Source of the DNA: Lewinellaceae bacterium
GTDB lineage: Bacteria > Bacteroidota > Bacteroidia > Chitinophagales > Saprospiraceae
Direction: 5' to 3'
NCBI GenBank assembly: GCA_024644235.1
Contig: JAHELJ010000006.1
Location: forward strand, 106,970 to 170,969
Length of the DNA: 64,000 bases
Positions 26,080-35,681 of this stretch are shown piece by piece. The position numbers and the translations under genes are program-made. The stretch's first letter is position 1; every line of letters starts with the position of its first letter. The notes beneath the pieces were generated by a model. It had not been told where the DNA came from, made no database searches, and saw only the letters and a program-made list of their open reading frames with translations.

Positions 26080-26787
26080 ATGGAGCCAATCATTTCAATT
26101 CGAGACTTAGCTAAGACTTATCAAATGGGTACGACTGAAGTTCGTGCCTTACAATCCATCGACCTTGATATCCATAAGAATGAGTATGTAGCATTGATGG
26201 GACCGTCCGGATCTGGCAAATCAACCTTGATGAACTTACTCGGTTGTCTGGATACACCCTCCCGTGGTACCTATCACTTGAGCAGCGAGGATGTAAGCGA
26301 TATGGATGATAATGAATTGGCAACTATTAGAAATAAGAGAATTGGGTTTGTTTTTCAGACTTTTAATCTCTTGCCACGCTTGTCCGCGTTGGAAAATGTC
26401 GCTCTGCCGCTAGTTTATGCAGGTTATTCAAAAGAACGTAGGAATGACAAAGCCCGGCAAGTCTTGGAAAATGTAGGCCTTGGCGACCGTGTTACTCACA
26501 AGCCAAATGAATTGTCGGGTGGTCAAAGGCAAAGGGTAGCCATTGCTAGAGCTCTTGTCAATGACCCTGCCATCATCCTTGCTGACGAGCCCACCGGGAA
26601 TCTGGACAGCAAGACTTCATACGAGATCATGGAAATATTTAAGAAATTGCATGATCAAGGGAATACCATTATTATCGTAACTCACGAACCAGAAATTGCA
26701 GCACATGCGCTTCGAGTAGTGAAATTGCGTGATGGCCTGGTAGAAAGTGATACACCCAACCAGAAGGCTGTTCATGTAGAGATTTAG
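26080..26787 (+). CDS. ABC transporter ATP-binding protein (MacB/LolD-type)
   Basis: This 235-aa NBD begins [21 protein letters not shown], the typical opening of the LolD/MacB group. The motifs are Walker [12 protein letters not shown]-loop [10 protein letters not shown], signature [15 protein letters not shown], Walker [13 protein letters not shown], and H-loop IIVTHEPE. Such ATPases power lipoprotein release or MacB-like/FtsX-type extrusion. No permease is adjacent; the partner must be elsewhere. It is co-directional with gatC (4-bp gap) and the PduO gene. Confidence 0.93.
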   Translation: MEPIISIRDLAKTYQMGTTEVRALQSIDLDIHKNEYVALMGPSGSGKSTLMNLLGCLDTPSRGTYHLSSEDVSDMDDNELATIRNKRIGFVFQTFNLLPRLSALENVALPLVYAGYSKERRNDKARQVLENVGLGDRVTHKPNELSGGQRQRVAIARALVNDPAIILADEPTGNLDSKTSYEIMEIFKKLHDQGNTIIIVTHEPEIAAHALRVVKLRDGLVESDTPNQKAVHVEI

Positions 26788-26844
26788 TCAAGGGAACAGC
26801 TTGTCATTTTGCTTACCTTTGGATTGATCATAATTGGCCGATCC

Positions 26845-27390
26845 GTGAAAATTTATACAAAGACGGGAGATAATGGCAGCACCTCACTTTGGGGTGGGAG
26901 AAGAGTGTCCAAACACGACTTCCGCATTGAAGCGTATGGAACGGTCGACGAACTGAATAGTTACCTCGGTCTAATAAGGGATCTGCAAACGAGTAGCGAA
27001 CAAGACTCCACGCTACACCAGATCCAATATCAACTTTTTAATATCGGTTCAGTCCTCGCAACTGATTCCGGGTCAAAATCACCCGTGGATCCTCCATCGG
27101 AAGATTCCATCACATCAATAGAAGTTGAAATAGATAAAATGAATCAGGTACTCACTCCGCTTCAAAATTTTATTCTACCCGGGGGACATCCTCTGATTTC
27201 ACATTGTCATATTGCCCGCACTGTTTGCAGGCGAGCTGAACGAAGAATTGTAGCATTACGGGAAGCAGAGGAGGTTAGTGATTCCATTATTATCTTTCTG
27301 AATCGACTAAGTGATTACCTATTCATACTTTCGAGATACTATGGCAAATTGCTTGGCGTGGAGGAGATTAAATGGGAAGTAAAAAAATAA
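26845..27390 (+). CDS. Cob(I)yrinic acid a,c-diamide adenosyltransferase, PduO type
   Basis: This ~181-aa protein adenosylates cob(I)alamin with ATP to produce coenzyme B12. The N-terminal ATP-binding motif KIYTKTGDNGSTSLWGG matches the family start, and FRIEAYGTVDELNSYLGLI, FNIGSVLA, FILPGGHPLIS and ARTVCRRAERRIVAL are the characteristic blocks. I use the GTG at 26845; an upstream ATG at 26809 adds 12 hydrophobic residues that do not align. A GTG start is the only odd feature. The next gene starts four bases after its stop. Confidence 0.92.
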   Translation: MKIYTKTGDNGSTSLWGGRRVSKHDFRIEAYGTVDELNSYLGLIRDLQTSSEQDSTLHQIQYQLFNIGSVLATDSGSKSPVDPPSEDSITSIEVEIDKMNQVLTPLQNFILPGGHPLISHCHIARTVCRRAERRIVALREAEEVSDSIIIFLNRLSDYLFILSRYYGKLLGVEEIKWEVKK

Positions 27391-27394
27391 GGAG

Positions 27395-29494
27395 TTGAGT
27401 CAAATCTTTAGTCAGTTCAATCTACGGTCGGGAGAACAGTTGCTGCAGTATACACTGGTTATCCTCACAATTTTTCTGATCAGTCTTCTTTTTCCCAATA
27501 CAGGGAGATTCAAATATGATTTTGAGCAGGGTCAGATTTGGAAGTATGAAAGTCTCTACGCCCCTCAGGAATTTGCCATCAAAAAACCAAGCGAGACATT
27601 TGAGGCAGAACGTCAGAGAGTGATTGAAGGCGTGAGGGAATATTATCGCAAGAAGGATAATCTGACATCAATTGAACAGCAGTTTGAGTCAAGTTTTCAA
27701 GAAGCTTTGCAAGGACTGGACCCTGCTGAGCACACAGAGATTGTCAATAATCCAACACCTTACCTGGAAGCTGGCAAAACTATACTGCGAAAATTTTATG
27801 AGCAGGGCGTTGTGGCTGATGATAGTCCGGCGGCCGGAACGACGGTAAATGTGGTGACAGATAATGTTGTAAACGTTGTCGAAACCAAGAAGCGTAGCGA
27901 CATTATCAATCAGGTGCGACAAGACCTTAGTAATTCCTCGCTATTACATGCTTCCCTTTTGTACCCAGTACTGGAGGAGATTATACAACCTAATCTGATT
28001 TTGGATCAGGAGGTTAAGGATAAATTCCTTCAGAATCAATTGGAAAAAATCAGCTCAAACAGTGGCATGGTTGCTGAGGGAGAACTGATTGTTCCAAAAG
28101 AGGGACTGATTACTGAAGAAGTATATCAAAAGCTCACTTCATTAAGAGATCATCATGAACAGGAGGCCCGTGGGACCGGCTCCAATTGGTTGGTCTTTGG
28201 TGGTTACTTACTGTTGACCAGTTTGATCGTCGGCATCTATTTGATCTATTTGCAGTACTACAACAGACGGATTTTCGCTAGTTGGCGTAAGCTGCTTTTT
28301 ATGTTGATGTGGTTATTGCTTTTCGGATATTTGGTTTACCTGGTTGAGCAAAACGAAACTCTAAGTGCATACATGATTCCGTTTTGCATTGCCCCGATCG
28401 TGATCAAGACATTTTATTCGGAGAGGTTGGCTTTGTTCGCCCTTATTGTCATCGTACTGATTGCAAGCTTTCTCTCTCATTTGGGGTATGAATTCACTTT
28501 TTTACAGATTCTGGCAGGAGTCGTCGCGGTACTTAGTAATGAAGTGACTAGATATTTGTCCCGCTTTTTTCGCTCTATTTTGTGGATTCTGGTCGCATAT
28601 GGATTAGGGTATCTTGGATTGTCTCTCATTAAGGATGGCAGTTTTGCAGCGATAGACTGGACGATCTTCGCATGGTTATTTGTTAGTGTCGTCCTGACTC
28701 TATTAGCCTATCCTCTAATACCCCTCCTTGAGCGTCTTTTTGGATTCACCTCGAATATTACACTTTCAGAATTGGGCGATCTTGACAGACCCTTACTTCG
28801 CGAACTAGGTGTAAAAGCAGCTGGCACGATGCAACATTCCCTGCAAGTAGGTAATCTTTCAGAAGCTGCGGTTGATGCCATCGGGGGAAATACACTCTTG
28901 GTGAAGGTAGCGGCGCTTTATCACGATATCGGAAAGATGAAGAATCCCACGTTTTTTATCGAAAACCAGGGTGAGGTCAATCCTCATGACACCATACCCG
29001 AAGTGGAGAGTGCCGGGGTCATTATTGATCACGTACAGGAAGGAGAGAAGATGGCCAAGAAACATGGTTTACCGCTGGAGATAGTTCGGTTCATCAAAAC
29101 TCATCATGGCACCACCCGGGTTGAATTCTTCTACCAGAAACATTTGGAAAAGTTCCCAAATGGAGAGCCGAGCGAGCCCTTATTCAGATATCCAGGACCA
29201 CGTCCAAGGTCTAAGGAGGAGACTGTGATGATGATGGCTGATTCCATCGAGGCCGCCTGCAAGAGCTTAAAACAACCAACCGAACAGCGGATTTCGGAGA
29301 TGGTAGATGCCATCATTTCTAAGAAAATGTCAAGTGGGCAATTTGAAGAAAGTGAACTAACCTTTGAAGAACTTGAGATCGTTCGATCTTCCTTCAAGTC
29401 AGTCCTGAAAAGTATTCACCACGTGAGGATCGAATATCCCAAAGAGAAAGAGGAACAGAAATTACCCGATAACAGCTCGAAGGCTTCGTTGTGA
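27395..29494 (+). CDS. pgpH: 7TM-HD cyclic-di-AMP phosphodiesterase (PgpH-type)
   Basis: This 699-aa protein has an N-terminal membrane anchor (LVILTIFLISLLFPNTG near 21-37), a ~220-residue extracytoplasmic 7TMR-HDED-like region, then about seven helices (for example WLVFGGYLLLTSLIVGIYLIYL near 264-286 and FALIVIVLIASFLSHLGY), and a C-terminal HD domain with VGNLSEAAVD, the HD pair in YHDIGKMKNP (His510-Asp511), VGVIIDHVQEGEKMA-like and HHGTTRVEFFY. PgpH proteins hydrolyse c-di-AMP to pApA. The start appears to be TTG at 27395, five bases after the upstream stop; no ATG is close. The 3' end overlaps the opposing DUF6580 gene by 33 bp. Confidence 0.92.
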   Translation: MSQIFSQFNLRSGEQLLQYTLVILTIFLISLLFPNTGRFKYDFEQGQIWKYESLYAPQEFAIKKPSETFEAERQRVIEGVREYYRKKDNLTSIEQQFESSFQEALQGLDPAEHTEIVNNPTPYLEAGKTILRKFYEQGVVADDSPAAGTTVNVVTDNVVNVVETKKRSDIINQVRQDLSNSSLLHASLLYPVLEEIIQPNLILDQEVKDKFLQNQLEKISSNSGMVAEGELIVPKEGLITEEVYQKLTSLRDHHEQEARGTGSNWLVFGGYLLLTSLIVGIYLIYLQYYNRRIFASWRKLLFMLMWLLLFGYLVYLVEQNETLSAYMIPFCIAPIVIKTFYSERLALFALIVIVLIASFLSHLGYEFTFLQILAGVVAVLSNEVTRYLSRFFRSILWILVAYGLGYLGLSLIKDGSFAAIDWTIFAWLFVSVVLTLLAYPLIPLLERLFGFTSNITLSELGDLDRPLLRELGVKAAGTMQHSLQVGNLSEAAVDAIGGNTLLVKVAALYHDIGKMKNPTFFIENQGEVNPHDTIPEVESAGVIIDHVQEGEKMAKKHGLPLEIVRFIKTHHGTTRVEFFYQKHLEKFPNGEPSEPLFRYPGPRPRSKEETVMMMADSIEAACKSLKQPTEQRISEMVDAIISKKMSSGQFEESELTFEELEIVRSSFKSVLKSIHHVRIEYPKEKEEQKLPDNSSKASL

Positions 29495-30019
29495 AGCCCA
29501 TTCAAATACACCTACTAGGAGTAAGGTAAAAACTACGTTGGCCAGCAATGTATTCCAGAAAAAAGGAATACCGGCTACATATGCTTCGACCAGACCCAGT
29601 GGACTCTTCACATAGATTGGATCAATAAGGAACGAACCAAAGTTTGAGATCAGAAAGAAGAGTACCGAGCCAACTAAACCAGCCGCTATAAGATTAAGCG
29701 CCTTGATTTTTTTCAGGAAGACAGAACCGCCAAGGACAAGTACCGCAAAAGCAACATAAATCCAGATTGCTCCTTTGCCGAACCAGACAAATCCTTCGAA
29801 GTAATGAGCATAAATCAAGTTGTTTAGAATCAGGTCACTTATGAAAAGGGCAATCAATGGAATGATGATGCCAAAATATCTCTTCGGCAAATAGGCAGCT
29901 CCTAACAGTCCGGCAGCTCCCATTGCGGTGAAATTATGCCAATGGGGAAGAAATCTGCTACCCGCCGCAATAGCGATCAAGACTACGATCAAAACCAATG
30001 GATTGATTTGCTTTCTCAT
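29462..30019 (-). CDS. DUF6580-family membrane protein
   Basis: This 185-aa protein has about five transmembrane helices: LVLIVVLIAIAAGSRF near 8-23, AMGAAGLLGAAYL near 31-43, FGIIIPLIALFISDLILN near 49-66, GAIWIYVAFAVLVLGGSVFL near 82-101, and LLANVVFTLLLVGVFEWA near 156-173. The conserved FLPHWHNFTAMGA and ISDLILNN motifs fit DUF6580, related by fold to energy-coupling-type small membrane proteins. A vitamin- or cofactor-uptake role is possible but not shown. Convergent with pgpH, with a 33-bp overlap. Confidence 0.85.
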   Translation of the reverse strand: MRKQINPLVLIVVLIAIAAGSRFLPHWHNFTAMGAAGLLGAAYLPKRYFGIIIPLIALFISDLILNNLIYAHYFEGFVWFGKGAIWIYVAFAVLVLGGSVFLKKIKALNLIAAGLVGSVLFFLISNFGSFLIDPIYVKSPLGLVEAYVAGIPFFWNTLLANVVFTLLLVGVFEWASQRSLRAVIG

Positions 30020-30176
30020 GATCAGGAAATTTTCCGCTACTAAAAATACAAGCTTTTGACCATTTGAGATCTCTTGACAGTGGTTTCCCTCATTTATTAA
30101 TAGATATCACAAACATAGTTTGACATGGTTTTTGCTATAATATTTAAAGGTCTATTAACCAAACCTCATAACGTTT

Positions 30177-30210
30177 CCCGCGGTACTACGGTGTTGCGGG
30201 ATTTTCTTTT
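30177..30210 (+). terminator. GC hairpin with T-rich tail in the M1 peptidase leader
   Basis: CCCGC (30177-30181) pairs with GCGGG (30196-30200) and is followed by ATTTTCTTTT. It lies about 88 bases before the M1 peptidase start. No gene on the plus strand ends just upstream, so it could end a short RNA or act as a leader attenuator rather than a normal gene terminator. Confidence 0.4.
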
Positions 30211-30265
30211 CATTTTTGACGATATCATAAAGGTGCTAGCTTTTACGCATAAGAAAAGATTACGA

Positions 30266-30279
30266 GCTTTGTGCAAAGC
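30266..30279. repeat. Short inverted repeat just upstream of the M1 peptidase start
   Basis: GCTTTG and CAAAGC are perfect complements separated by TG, and end eight bases before the ATG at 30288. It could form a small hairpin at the start of translation or be chance; support is slight. Confidence 0.3.
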
Positions 30280-30287
30280 GTTTATCA

Positions 30288-32141
30288 ATGTTTCGACTTC
30301 CAGTTAATATCTTACTTCTCCTGGTTTTGTTTTGTGATCTAGCTAATTCTCAATCCTCAGAGAGATGGCAGCAGAGGGTTGAGTATGATATGGACATTAA
30401 ATTTGATGTCAATACCCATAGGTTTGAAGGAGTACAAAAGTTAGTGTACCACAATAATTCACCAGATACCCTAACCAGGGTTTTTTATCATCTGTACCTA
30501 AATGCATTTCAGCCCGGAAGTATGATGGATGTGCGCTCACGCACCATTCCTGATCCGGATCCAAGAGTAGGTGACCGGATTAGCAAGCTCAAGCCGGAAG
30601 AAATGGGCCACCAGGGTATAATATCTCTCCGACAAGATGGAGAGCCGGTAAGCCATGAAACAGTGGAAACCATTTTGGAAGTACAGTTGGCTCAACCTCT
30701 GTTACCGGAGAGCAGTACTACTTTGGATATGATCTTTGAATCACAGGTGCCGGTACAGATCAGGCGAAATGGACGGGACAATGCGGAGGGCATTTCCTAT
30801 TCTATGTCCCAGTGGTATCCCAAACTTTGCGAATATGACTATCAAGGCTGGCATGCCCATCCTTATGTTAGTCGGGAATATCATGGTGTCTGGGGTGATT
30901 TTGATGTGAAGATCGAGATAGCCAAAGAATTCATTGTGGCAGCGACGGGAGTTCTACAGAATGCAAGTGAGATCGGATACGGCTATTCCGATAATGAGAT
31001 CGAGCATGATGGGGACAAACTTACCTGGCATTTTAAAGCAGATAATGTGATTGACTTCGTATGGGCTGCAGATCCCGATTACACCCACACGCACAAAATA
31101 ATGGAGGACGGCACAGTGTTGCGGTTCTTCTACCAGGAGTCTGAACGGAATAGGGAAAACTGGGAAGCACTTCCCGGCATCATAGCGAAGGTCTGGCCAC
31201 ACATTAACAGCAGGTATGGCCAATATCCATACCCAGTTTACTCATTTATACAAGGTGGAGACTCTGGAATGGAATATCCCATGGCTACACTTATCACCGG
31301 CGAACGAAGCATTGGCAGTTTGGTGGGAGTGAGTATTCACGAGGTGATGCACTCGTGGTATCAAGGTGTGCTTGCCACTAATGAAAGTCTTTACGCCTGG
31401 ATGGACGAAGGATTTACCGAGTATGCCGAAACAGAAATCAAGAACCAGCTACGAAAGGAAGGTTTGATTCCCGGCAAGTACCAGGAGAATCCTTACGAGG
31501 GCATATATCACGGCTACCGGAATCTGGCACTATCACCTTTAGAGGAGCCCCTTAGTACACATGCAGATCATTATGTCACAAATCAGGCATATGGCATCGG
31601 GACCTATACTAAGGGCAATGTCTTTCTTCGCCAACTTGAATACATCGTTGGTTTAGATGTCTTCGATCGGGCCCTGCTGGAATATTACAATACCTGGAAA
31701 TTCAGACATCCCAATGTGAATGACTTCCTTCGAGTCTTTGAAAAAGCAAGTGGTTTTGAATTGGATTGGTATAAAGAGTATTTTATAAACACCACGCATC
31801 GCATTGATTATTCGGTATCTGAAGTGGAACCATTTGGGGAGGGATGCAGGGTCATTCTTCGCAAAAATGGAGTGATGCCGATGCCCATCGACGTTGAAGT
31901 CAAGTATACCGATGGCTCCAGCTCATTCCACACTATTCCATTGCAAATCATGCGTGGCGCTAAAAAGATGGAAAGGGACCGGGAATTTCAGGTTGAAGCG
32001 GATTGGCCATGGACTCATCCCATATATGCCTTTGTATTGCCGGTTCCGCGAAGTGAGTTGGCTTCGGTGACCATTGATCCAACAGAGAGGTTGGCAGATG
32101 TGAATCTCCGTAATAATAACTTGGAAATCAGCCCTGAGTGA
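30288..32141 (+). CDS. Exported M1-family zinc aminopeptidase
   Basis: This 617-aa metallopeptidase has a signal peptide (MFRLPVNILLLLVLFCDLANSQ). Substrate-exopeptidase motif GGDSGMEYPMATL stands in the position of the usual GAMEN. The zinc site is HEVMHSW (H351-H355) with the distal glutamate E374 in WMDEGFTEY, an HExxH-x18-E layout. The N-terminal beta domain (VEYDMDIKFDVNTHRFEGVQKL) supports the M1 assignment. It is expected to cleave N-terminal residues from peptides in the periplasm or outside. Its stop is one base from the stop of the opposing ABC permease. Confidence 0.93.
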   Translation: MFRLPVNILLLLVLFCDLANSQSSERWQQRVEYDMDIKFDVNTHRFEGVQKLVYHNNSPDTLTRVFYHLYLNAFQPGSMMDVRSRTIPDPDPRVGDRISKLKPEEMGHQGIISLRQDGEPVSHETVETILEVQLAQPLLPESSTTLDMIFESQVPVQIRRNGRDNAEGISYSMSQWYPKLCEYDYQGWHAHPYVSREYHGVWGDFDVKIEIAKEFIVAATGVLQNASEIGYGYSDNEIEHDGDKLTWHFKADNVIDFVWAADPDYTHTHKIMEDGTVLRFFYQESERNRENWEALPGIIAKVWPHINSRYGQYPYPVYSFIQGGDSGMEYPMATLITGERSIGSLVGVSIHEVMHSWYQGVLATNESLYAWMDEGFTEYAETEIKNQLRKEGLIPGKYQENPYEGIYHGYRNLALSPLEEPLSTHADHYVTNQAYGIGTYTKGNVFLRQLEYIVGLDVFDRALLEYYNTWKFRHPNVNDFLRVFEKASGFELDWYKEYFINTTHRIDYSVSEVEPFGEGCRVILRKNGVMPMPIDVEVKYTDGSSSFHTIPLQIMRGAKKMERDREFQVEADWPWTHPIYAFVLPVPRSELASVTIDPTERLADVNLRNNNLEISPE

Positions 32142-32948
32142 TCAGAGGTCTCTGACTTGTACGGACCGGTACGCAAGTACGAGAAACAGGATGATATAGA
32201 TTAGAGAAGTGATCGTCGCTTCAAGGGGGGTGAGATAGAAATCAAAGGCATTGGCTTCAATAAACTGCCTGGCCGGAGGAAAGTCTTTAACTGGCACCGG
32301 CACAAGATCTTCAATGGCATTTGCAGGATAAAAATGCATGGATTTGTTATTGACAATTTCCTTATGGATCACCCACCGAAGCAACAACTCAAAAAACATG
32401 ATATAAGTGAAATAGAGAAAAATAGCCACGGCAGTTTTTCTCACTATAAGCCCCAAAAAGAGACCCAAACTCATGTAGCCGACACACATAAGGAAATAGC
32501 GGGGAATCAGATCGGCGCGCTCGAAAACCTGCGACCATTCCGTATCCTCATAATTGGAGAAGCCAATGAGCAAACAAACCAGGACATAGTAGATAGTGGC
32601 GGCCAAAGCCAGAACAAGTAGGAAATTGAACTTTGCAAAAAACATCTGATGGCGACTGAGACCACTGATCACATTTTGCCGGAATGTCCGGTTTGCAAAC
32701 TCGGAAGTGACCAAATAAATCGCGGCAAATCCCCAAAAGAAAAAGACCAACCAGTTGCCGATGTATCCAACAAATGACCAGACTGTTGGAAACTGAACAA
32801 GCATCATATTATTAAATCCGGGAAACTGGATCTCCATGGCGGAGCCTCCAAACAGTTTGATGGGTAATAAGATCAGATACAAGAGGGCTAGCAGTAGGAG
32901 CACACTATTTTTACGAAACTTTAACCACTCCAGTTTGATCAGGTGCAT
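32142..32948 (-). CDS. ABC-2-type transporter permease
   Basis: This 268-aa protein has about six transmembrane helices: VLLLLALLYLILLPIKLFG near 16-34, VWSFVGYIGNWLVFFFWGFAAIYL, FNFLLVLALAATIYYVLVCLLIG, YFLMCVGYMSLGLFLGLIV, VAIFLYFTYIMFFELLLRWV and ATITSLIYIILFLVLAY. The pattern FRQNVISGLSRHQMFFAKF between helices resembles the coupling helix of ABC-2 exporters. It pairs with the ATPase gene just upstream (4-bp gap). Cargo unknown. Confidence 0.9.
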   Translation of the reverse strand: MHLIKLEWLKFRKNSVLLLLALLYLILLPIKLFGGSAMEIQFPGFNNMMLVQFPTVWSFVGYIGNWLVFFFWGFAAIYLVTSEFANRTFRQNVISGLSRHQMFFAKFNFLLVLALAATIYYVLVCLLIGFSNYEDTEWSQVFERADLIPRYFLMCVGYMSLGLFLGLIVRKTAVAIFLYFTYIMFFELLLRWVIHKEIVNNKSMHFYPANAIEDLVPVPVKDFPPARQFIEANAFDFYLTPLEATITSLIYIILFLVLAYRSVQVRDL

Positions 32949-32952
32949 GTCC

Positions 32953-33837
32953 TCATTTGATTACTTCCAGAAATTCGTCTTCCAAACGACTTCGCTTAAT
33001 TGCCAGGTGGGTCACGTAGATTCCCATCGTAACCAACCGATGATTGAGATCCGCCGGATCTATAGAATGAGCTACCATAATTTCAAACAATCCGTTCTTT
33101 TGGTCGATTCTGATAACACCTTCAATCTGACTAAGAGCATTGCCCAAATTCCCCATGTCCTTTGCGGCTACTTCTATGCAGACCTCGTCAGATAAAATGG
33201 CACCTACCGGACCTTCTGCCAGAATCTTTCCCTGCTTCAGGATAGAGACATGGGTACAAACTTTTTCTACTTCCGCAAGAATATGACTGGCCATCACTAT
33301 AGTCTTTCCACTTTCACCTATCGCCCTAATAGTATTACGGACATCCGCAATTCCCTCTGGATCCAATCCATTGGTTGGTTCATCCAGAATCAATACTTCC
33401 GGATCACCAACCAAAGCTGCTGCAATTGCCAGGCGCTGTTTCATTCCCAGACTGTAGGTGTTGAATTTGGATTTGCGTCTATCCTTGAGTTGAACCAGTT
33501 CGAGACTGTGGTCAAAATTGGTCTCAGAAGATTGTTTGATGTGCCTTATGATTGCGAGATTATCATCTGCATTGAGGTAAGGATAGAAATTGGGAGTTTC
33601 GAGCAATGCACCCACTCGACGTCTTGCTTTTTGGGGTGACATTCCCTCAAACCAGCTATAAGTTCCACTTGTTGACTTGATTATCCCCAGGACAATTCCA
33701 AGTGTAGTGGTTTTTCCACTCCCGTTTGGTCCTAGGATGCCATGAATATCTCCTTTGCGTATATCCAGAGAGAGGTCATCTAAAGCCCTGAGTGAGCCAT
33801 AATGTTTGGAAATGTGGTCAATCGTGAGGACATTCAT
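32953..33837 (-). CDS. ABC-2-type transporter ATP-binding protein
   Basis: This 294-aa NBD has Walker A GILGPNGSGKTTT near 34-46, Q-loop GALLETPNFYP, signature YSLGMKQRLAIAAAL, Walker B VLILDEPTNGLDPEG and the H-loop region TIVMASHILAEVEK, plus a ~75-residue C-terminal regulatory extension. It belongs to the drug/antibiotic/lipid exporter type of ABC ATPases (CcmA-like). It is in an operon with the permease just downstream. Confidence 0.93.
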   Translation of the reverse strand: MNVLTIDHISKHYGSLRALDDLSLDIRKGDIHGILGPNGSGKTTTLGIVLGIIKSTSGTYSWFEGMSPQKARRRVGALLETPNFYPYLNADDNLAIIRHIKQSSETNFDHSLELVQLKDRRKSKFNTYSLGMKQRLAIAAALVGDPEVLILDEPTNGLDPEGIADVRNTIRAIGESGKTIVMASHILAEVEKVCTHVSILKQGKILAEGPVGAILSDEVCIEVAAKDMGNLGNALSQIEGVIRIDQKNGLFEIMVAHSIDPADLNHRLVTMGIYVTHLAIKRSRLEDEFLEVIK

Positions 33838-33937
33838 GGCTGCAAACTAACGAAGCCGGTGTAAACCATGAAACAACTAAAGATGAAGTCCTGGATTCTT
33901 CCGATAAAAGACTACATTATCACCCTTACCATCACAA

Positions 33938-35530
33938 ATGTCATTTCTTCTTGAAGTTAGGAATTTAGCGGTGAGCTATGGCCGGCATCCAAAAATAACC
34001 ACAGTTGTCAGAGATGCTTCTTTCCTGGTTGAAACTGGTAAGATCACTGCACTAATGGGTGAAACAGGCTCAGGTAAGTCCACAATAGGCAAAAGTATCT
34101 TGCGATTAATCGGTACTGACGGAAGAATTCTTGCCGGAGAGATTCTTCTGCAGGGAGAGGAAGTGTCCAAAATGCCTGAGAAGATTTTTGCATCAAGGCG
34201 AGGACGTGTGATTGCTACTATTCCGCAAAATCCTTACCTGGCTCTCGATCCCGTCATGCGTTGTGGTAAGCAAGTTGAAGAGGTCTTCATGCTTGAGAAA
34301 AAGTTTAAGAAATCGCAAGTGCGAGAGAAAGTCATCTCGCTCTTCACTGATGTGAAATTGGATGATCCGGAGCGGATCTACCGTTCGTATCCACATATGG
34401 CGTCAATTGGAGAATTACAACGGGTGTGCGTTGCTATGGCAATTGCAGCATCACCCAAACTGTTGATAGCAGATGAGCCCTTCAGTTCTGTTGACTCTAT
34501 CAATCGGCTGCTCCTGGCAGATCTATTTTGGCAGGTTGCCAGCCAACGTGATATCGGAATCTTGTTGATTACCCATAAAATTGAATTGGTCGACAAGTTG
34601 GCTGATCGCTGGTATTTGTTACATCATGGAAAGATAGTGGAGTCGGGAGTTGGTGGTTTCAGTTCAGCAGCTCTTAGTAATCCCTATGCTCAGAAGGTGG
34701 CTGCAGATCATGCAGCCATGAAGAGTGTCAACAAAATCAGCAATCCTCCAGATGAGACCCTCTTCGAATTGGTTGATCTCAGTGTTACATTCTCAACAAA
34801 GACATTTTTTGGTTTGAGAAAGCAAGACAGTAAAGCAGCGATTAAAAGGGTATCATTTAAGGTGAATTCGAGAGAGATACTAGGCATCGTAGGTAGATCA
34901 GGGAGTGGTAAATCTACCCTAGCAAAGGTGATGGGAGGACTACTCACTACATATGATGGAAATGCATTTTTCCGATCCAATGAAATCAACAGGTGGGTAC
35001 AATCGAATCGACGATCATACTACAGTCAAGTCCAGTATCTGATGCAGGATGCAGGTGCATCATTGCCTCCTCGCAGAAAAACCGGGAATGTAATTGTTGA
35101 TACCTTGAATGCTTTTCACCCTTCCTCCAGATCCCAGCAACACGACAAAGCTCTGGAGCTGCTGGCAAGTGTAGAGCTGGGACAGCACTTTTTCGGGAAA
35201 AGGCGAGATGAACTTTCGGGAGGAGAGCAGCAACGGGTAAGCATTGCCAGAGCGTTGGCAGCTCAGCCGGCGGCATTGATCTTAGACGAATCACTCAACT
35301 CACTCGATAAACCCGTGCAGCGTCAAATCATTGACCTGCTCAGATCACTTCAGTCGCAATATGAACTCACCATAATTCTGATTTCACATGACCTAAGTCT
35401 GATCAGTCATTTCTGCACCCGAACCGTTGTTCTAAATCAAGGTGAAATTGCTGAGATTGGAGCAACATTCGATGTTGTAAACAGTCCTCGTGCTTCGATT
35501 ACGAAGGATCTCATAAGGGCACAGGGTTAA
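33938..35530 (+). CDS. Two-domain ABC ATPase (DppD-DppF/YejF-type fusion) with degenerate first signature
   Basis: The 530-aa protein holds two NBDs of the oligopeptide/nickel importer class. NBD1: Walker A GETGSGKST (41-49), Q-loop TIPQNPYLALDPVM, a degenerate signature YPHMASIGELQRV where the family has LSGG (about 151-163), and Walker B LLIADEPFSSVD. NBD2: Walker A GRSGSGKST near 328, intact LSGGEQQRVSIARAL near 425, Walker B ALILDESLNSLD (Asp-Glu-Ser rather than Asp-Glu-Pro), and H-loop ILISHDLS. It imports peptides or related solutes together with membrane subunits that are not nearby. The broken NBD1 signature implies one ATP site is weak. Single gene; the start context is normal. Confidence 0.88.
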   Translation: MSFLLEVRNLAVSYGRHPKITTVVRDASFLVETGKITALMGETGSGKSTIGKSILRLIGTDGRILAGEILLQGEEVSKMPEKIFASRRGRVIATIPQNPYLALDPVMRCGKQVEEVFMLEKKFKKSQVREKVISLFTDVKLDDPERIYRSYPHMASIGELQRVCVAMAIAASPKLLIADEPFSSVDSINRLLLADLFWQVASQRDIGILLITHKIELVDKLADRWYLLHHGKIVESGVGGFSSAALSNPYAQKVAADHAAMKSVNKISNPPDETLFELVDLSVTFSTKTFFGLRKQDSKAAIKRVSFKVNSREILGIVGRSGSGKSTLAKVMGGLLTTYDGNAFFRSNEINRWVQSNRRSYYSQVQYLMQDAGASLPPRRKTGNVIVDTLNAFHPSSRSQQHDKALELLASVELGQHFFGKRRDELSGGEQQRVSIARALAAQPAALILDESLNSLDKPVQRQIIDLLRSLQSQYELTIILISHDLSLISHFCTRTVVLNQGEIAEIGATFDVVNSPRASITKDLIRAQG

Positions 35531-35681
35531 AAAATATCAGTCTTTTTGCAACCAATTAAGAGATTGAGACGTCTATAATGGTGTAAAGGGTCATATAAGA
35601 CCAATAATTAATAGAACGTTAGGATAGATTAACGTTTCATTAAGATCCAAGAATCTAATTTTATAACAAACAAGCGATCAA

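Noticed and set aside
30119..30141. Sigma-70-type promoter TTGACA/TATAAT as a strong promoter
   Set aside because: The spacing is only 10 bases, too short for a standard sigma-70 promoter, and Bacteroidota use different elements; kept only as part of the leader finding.
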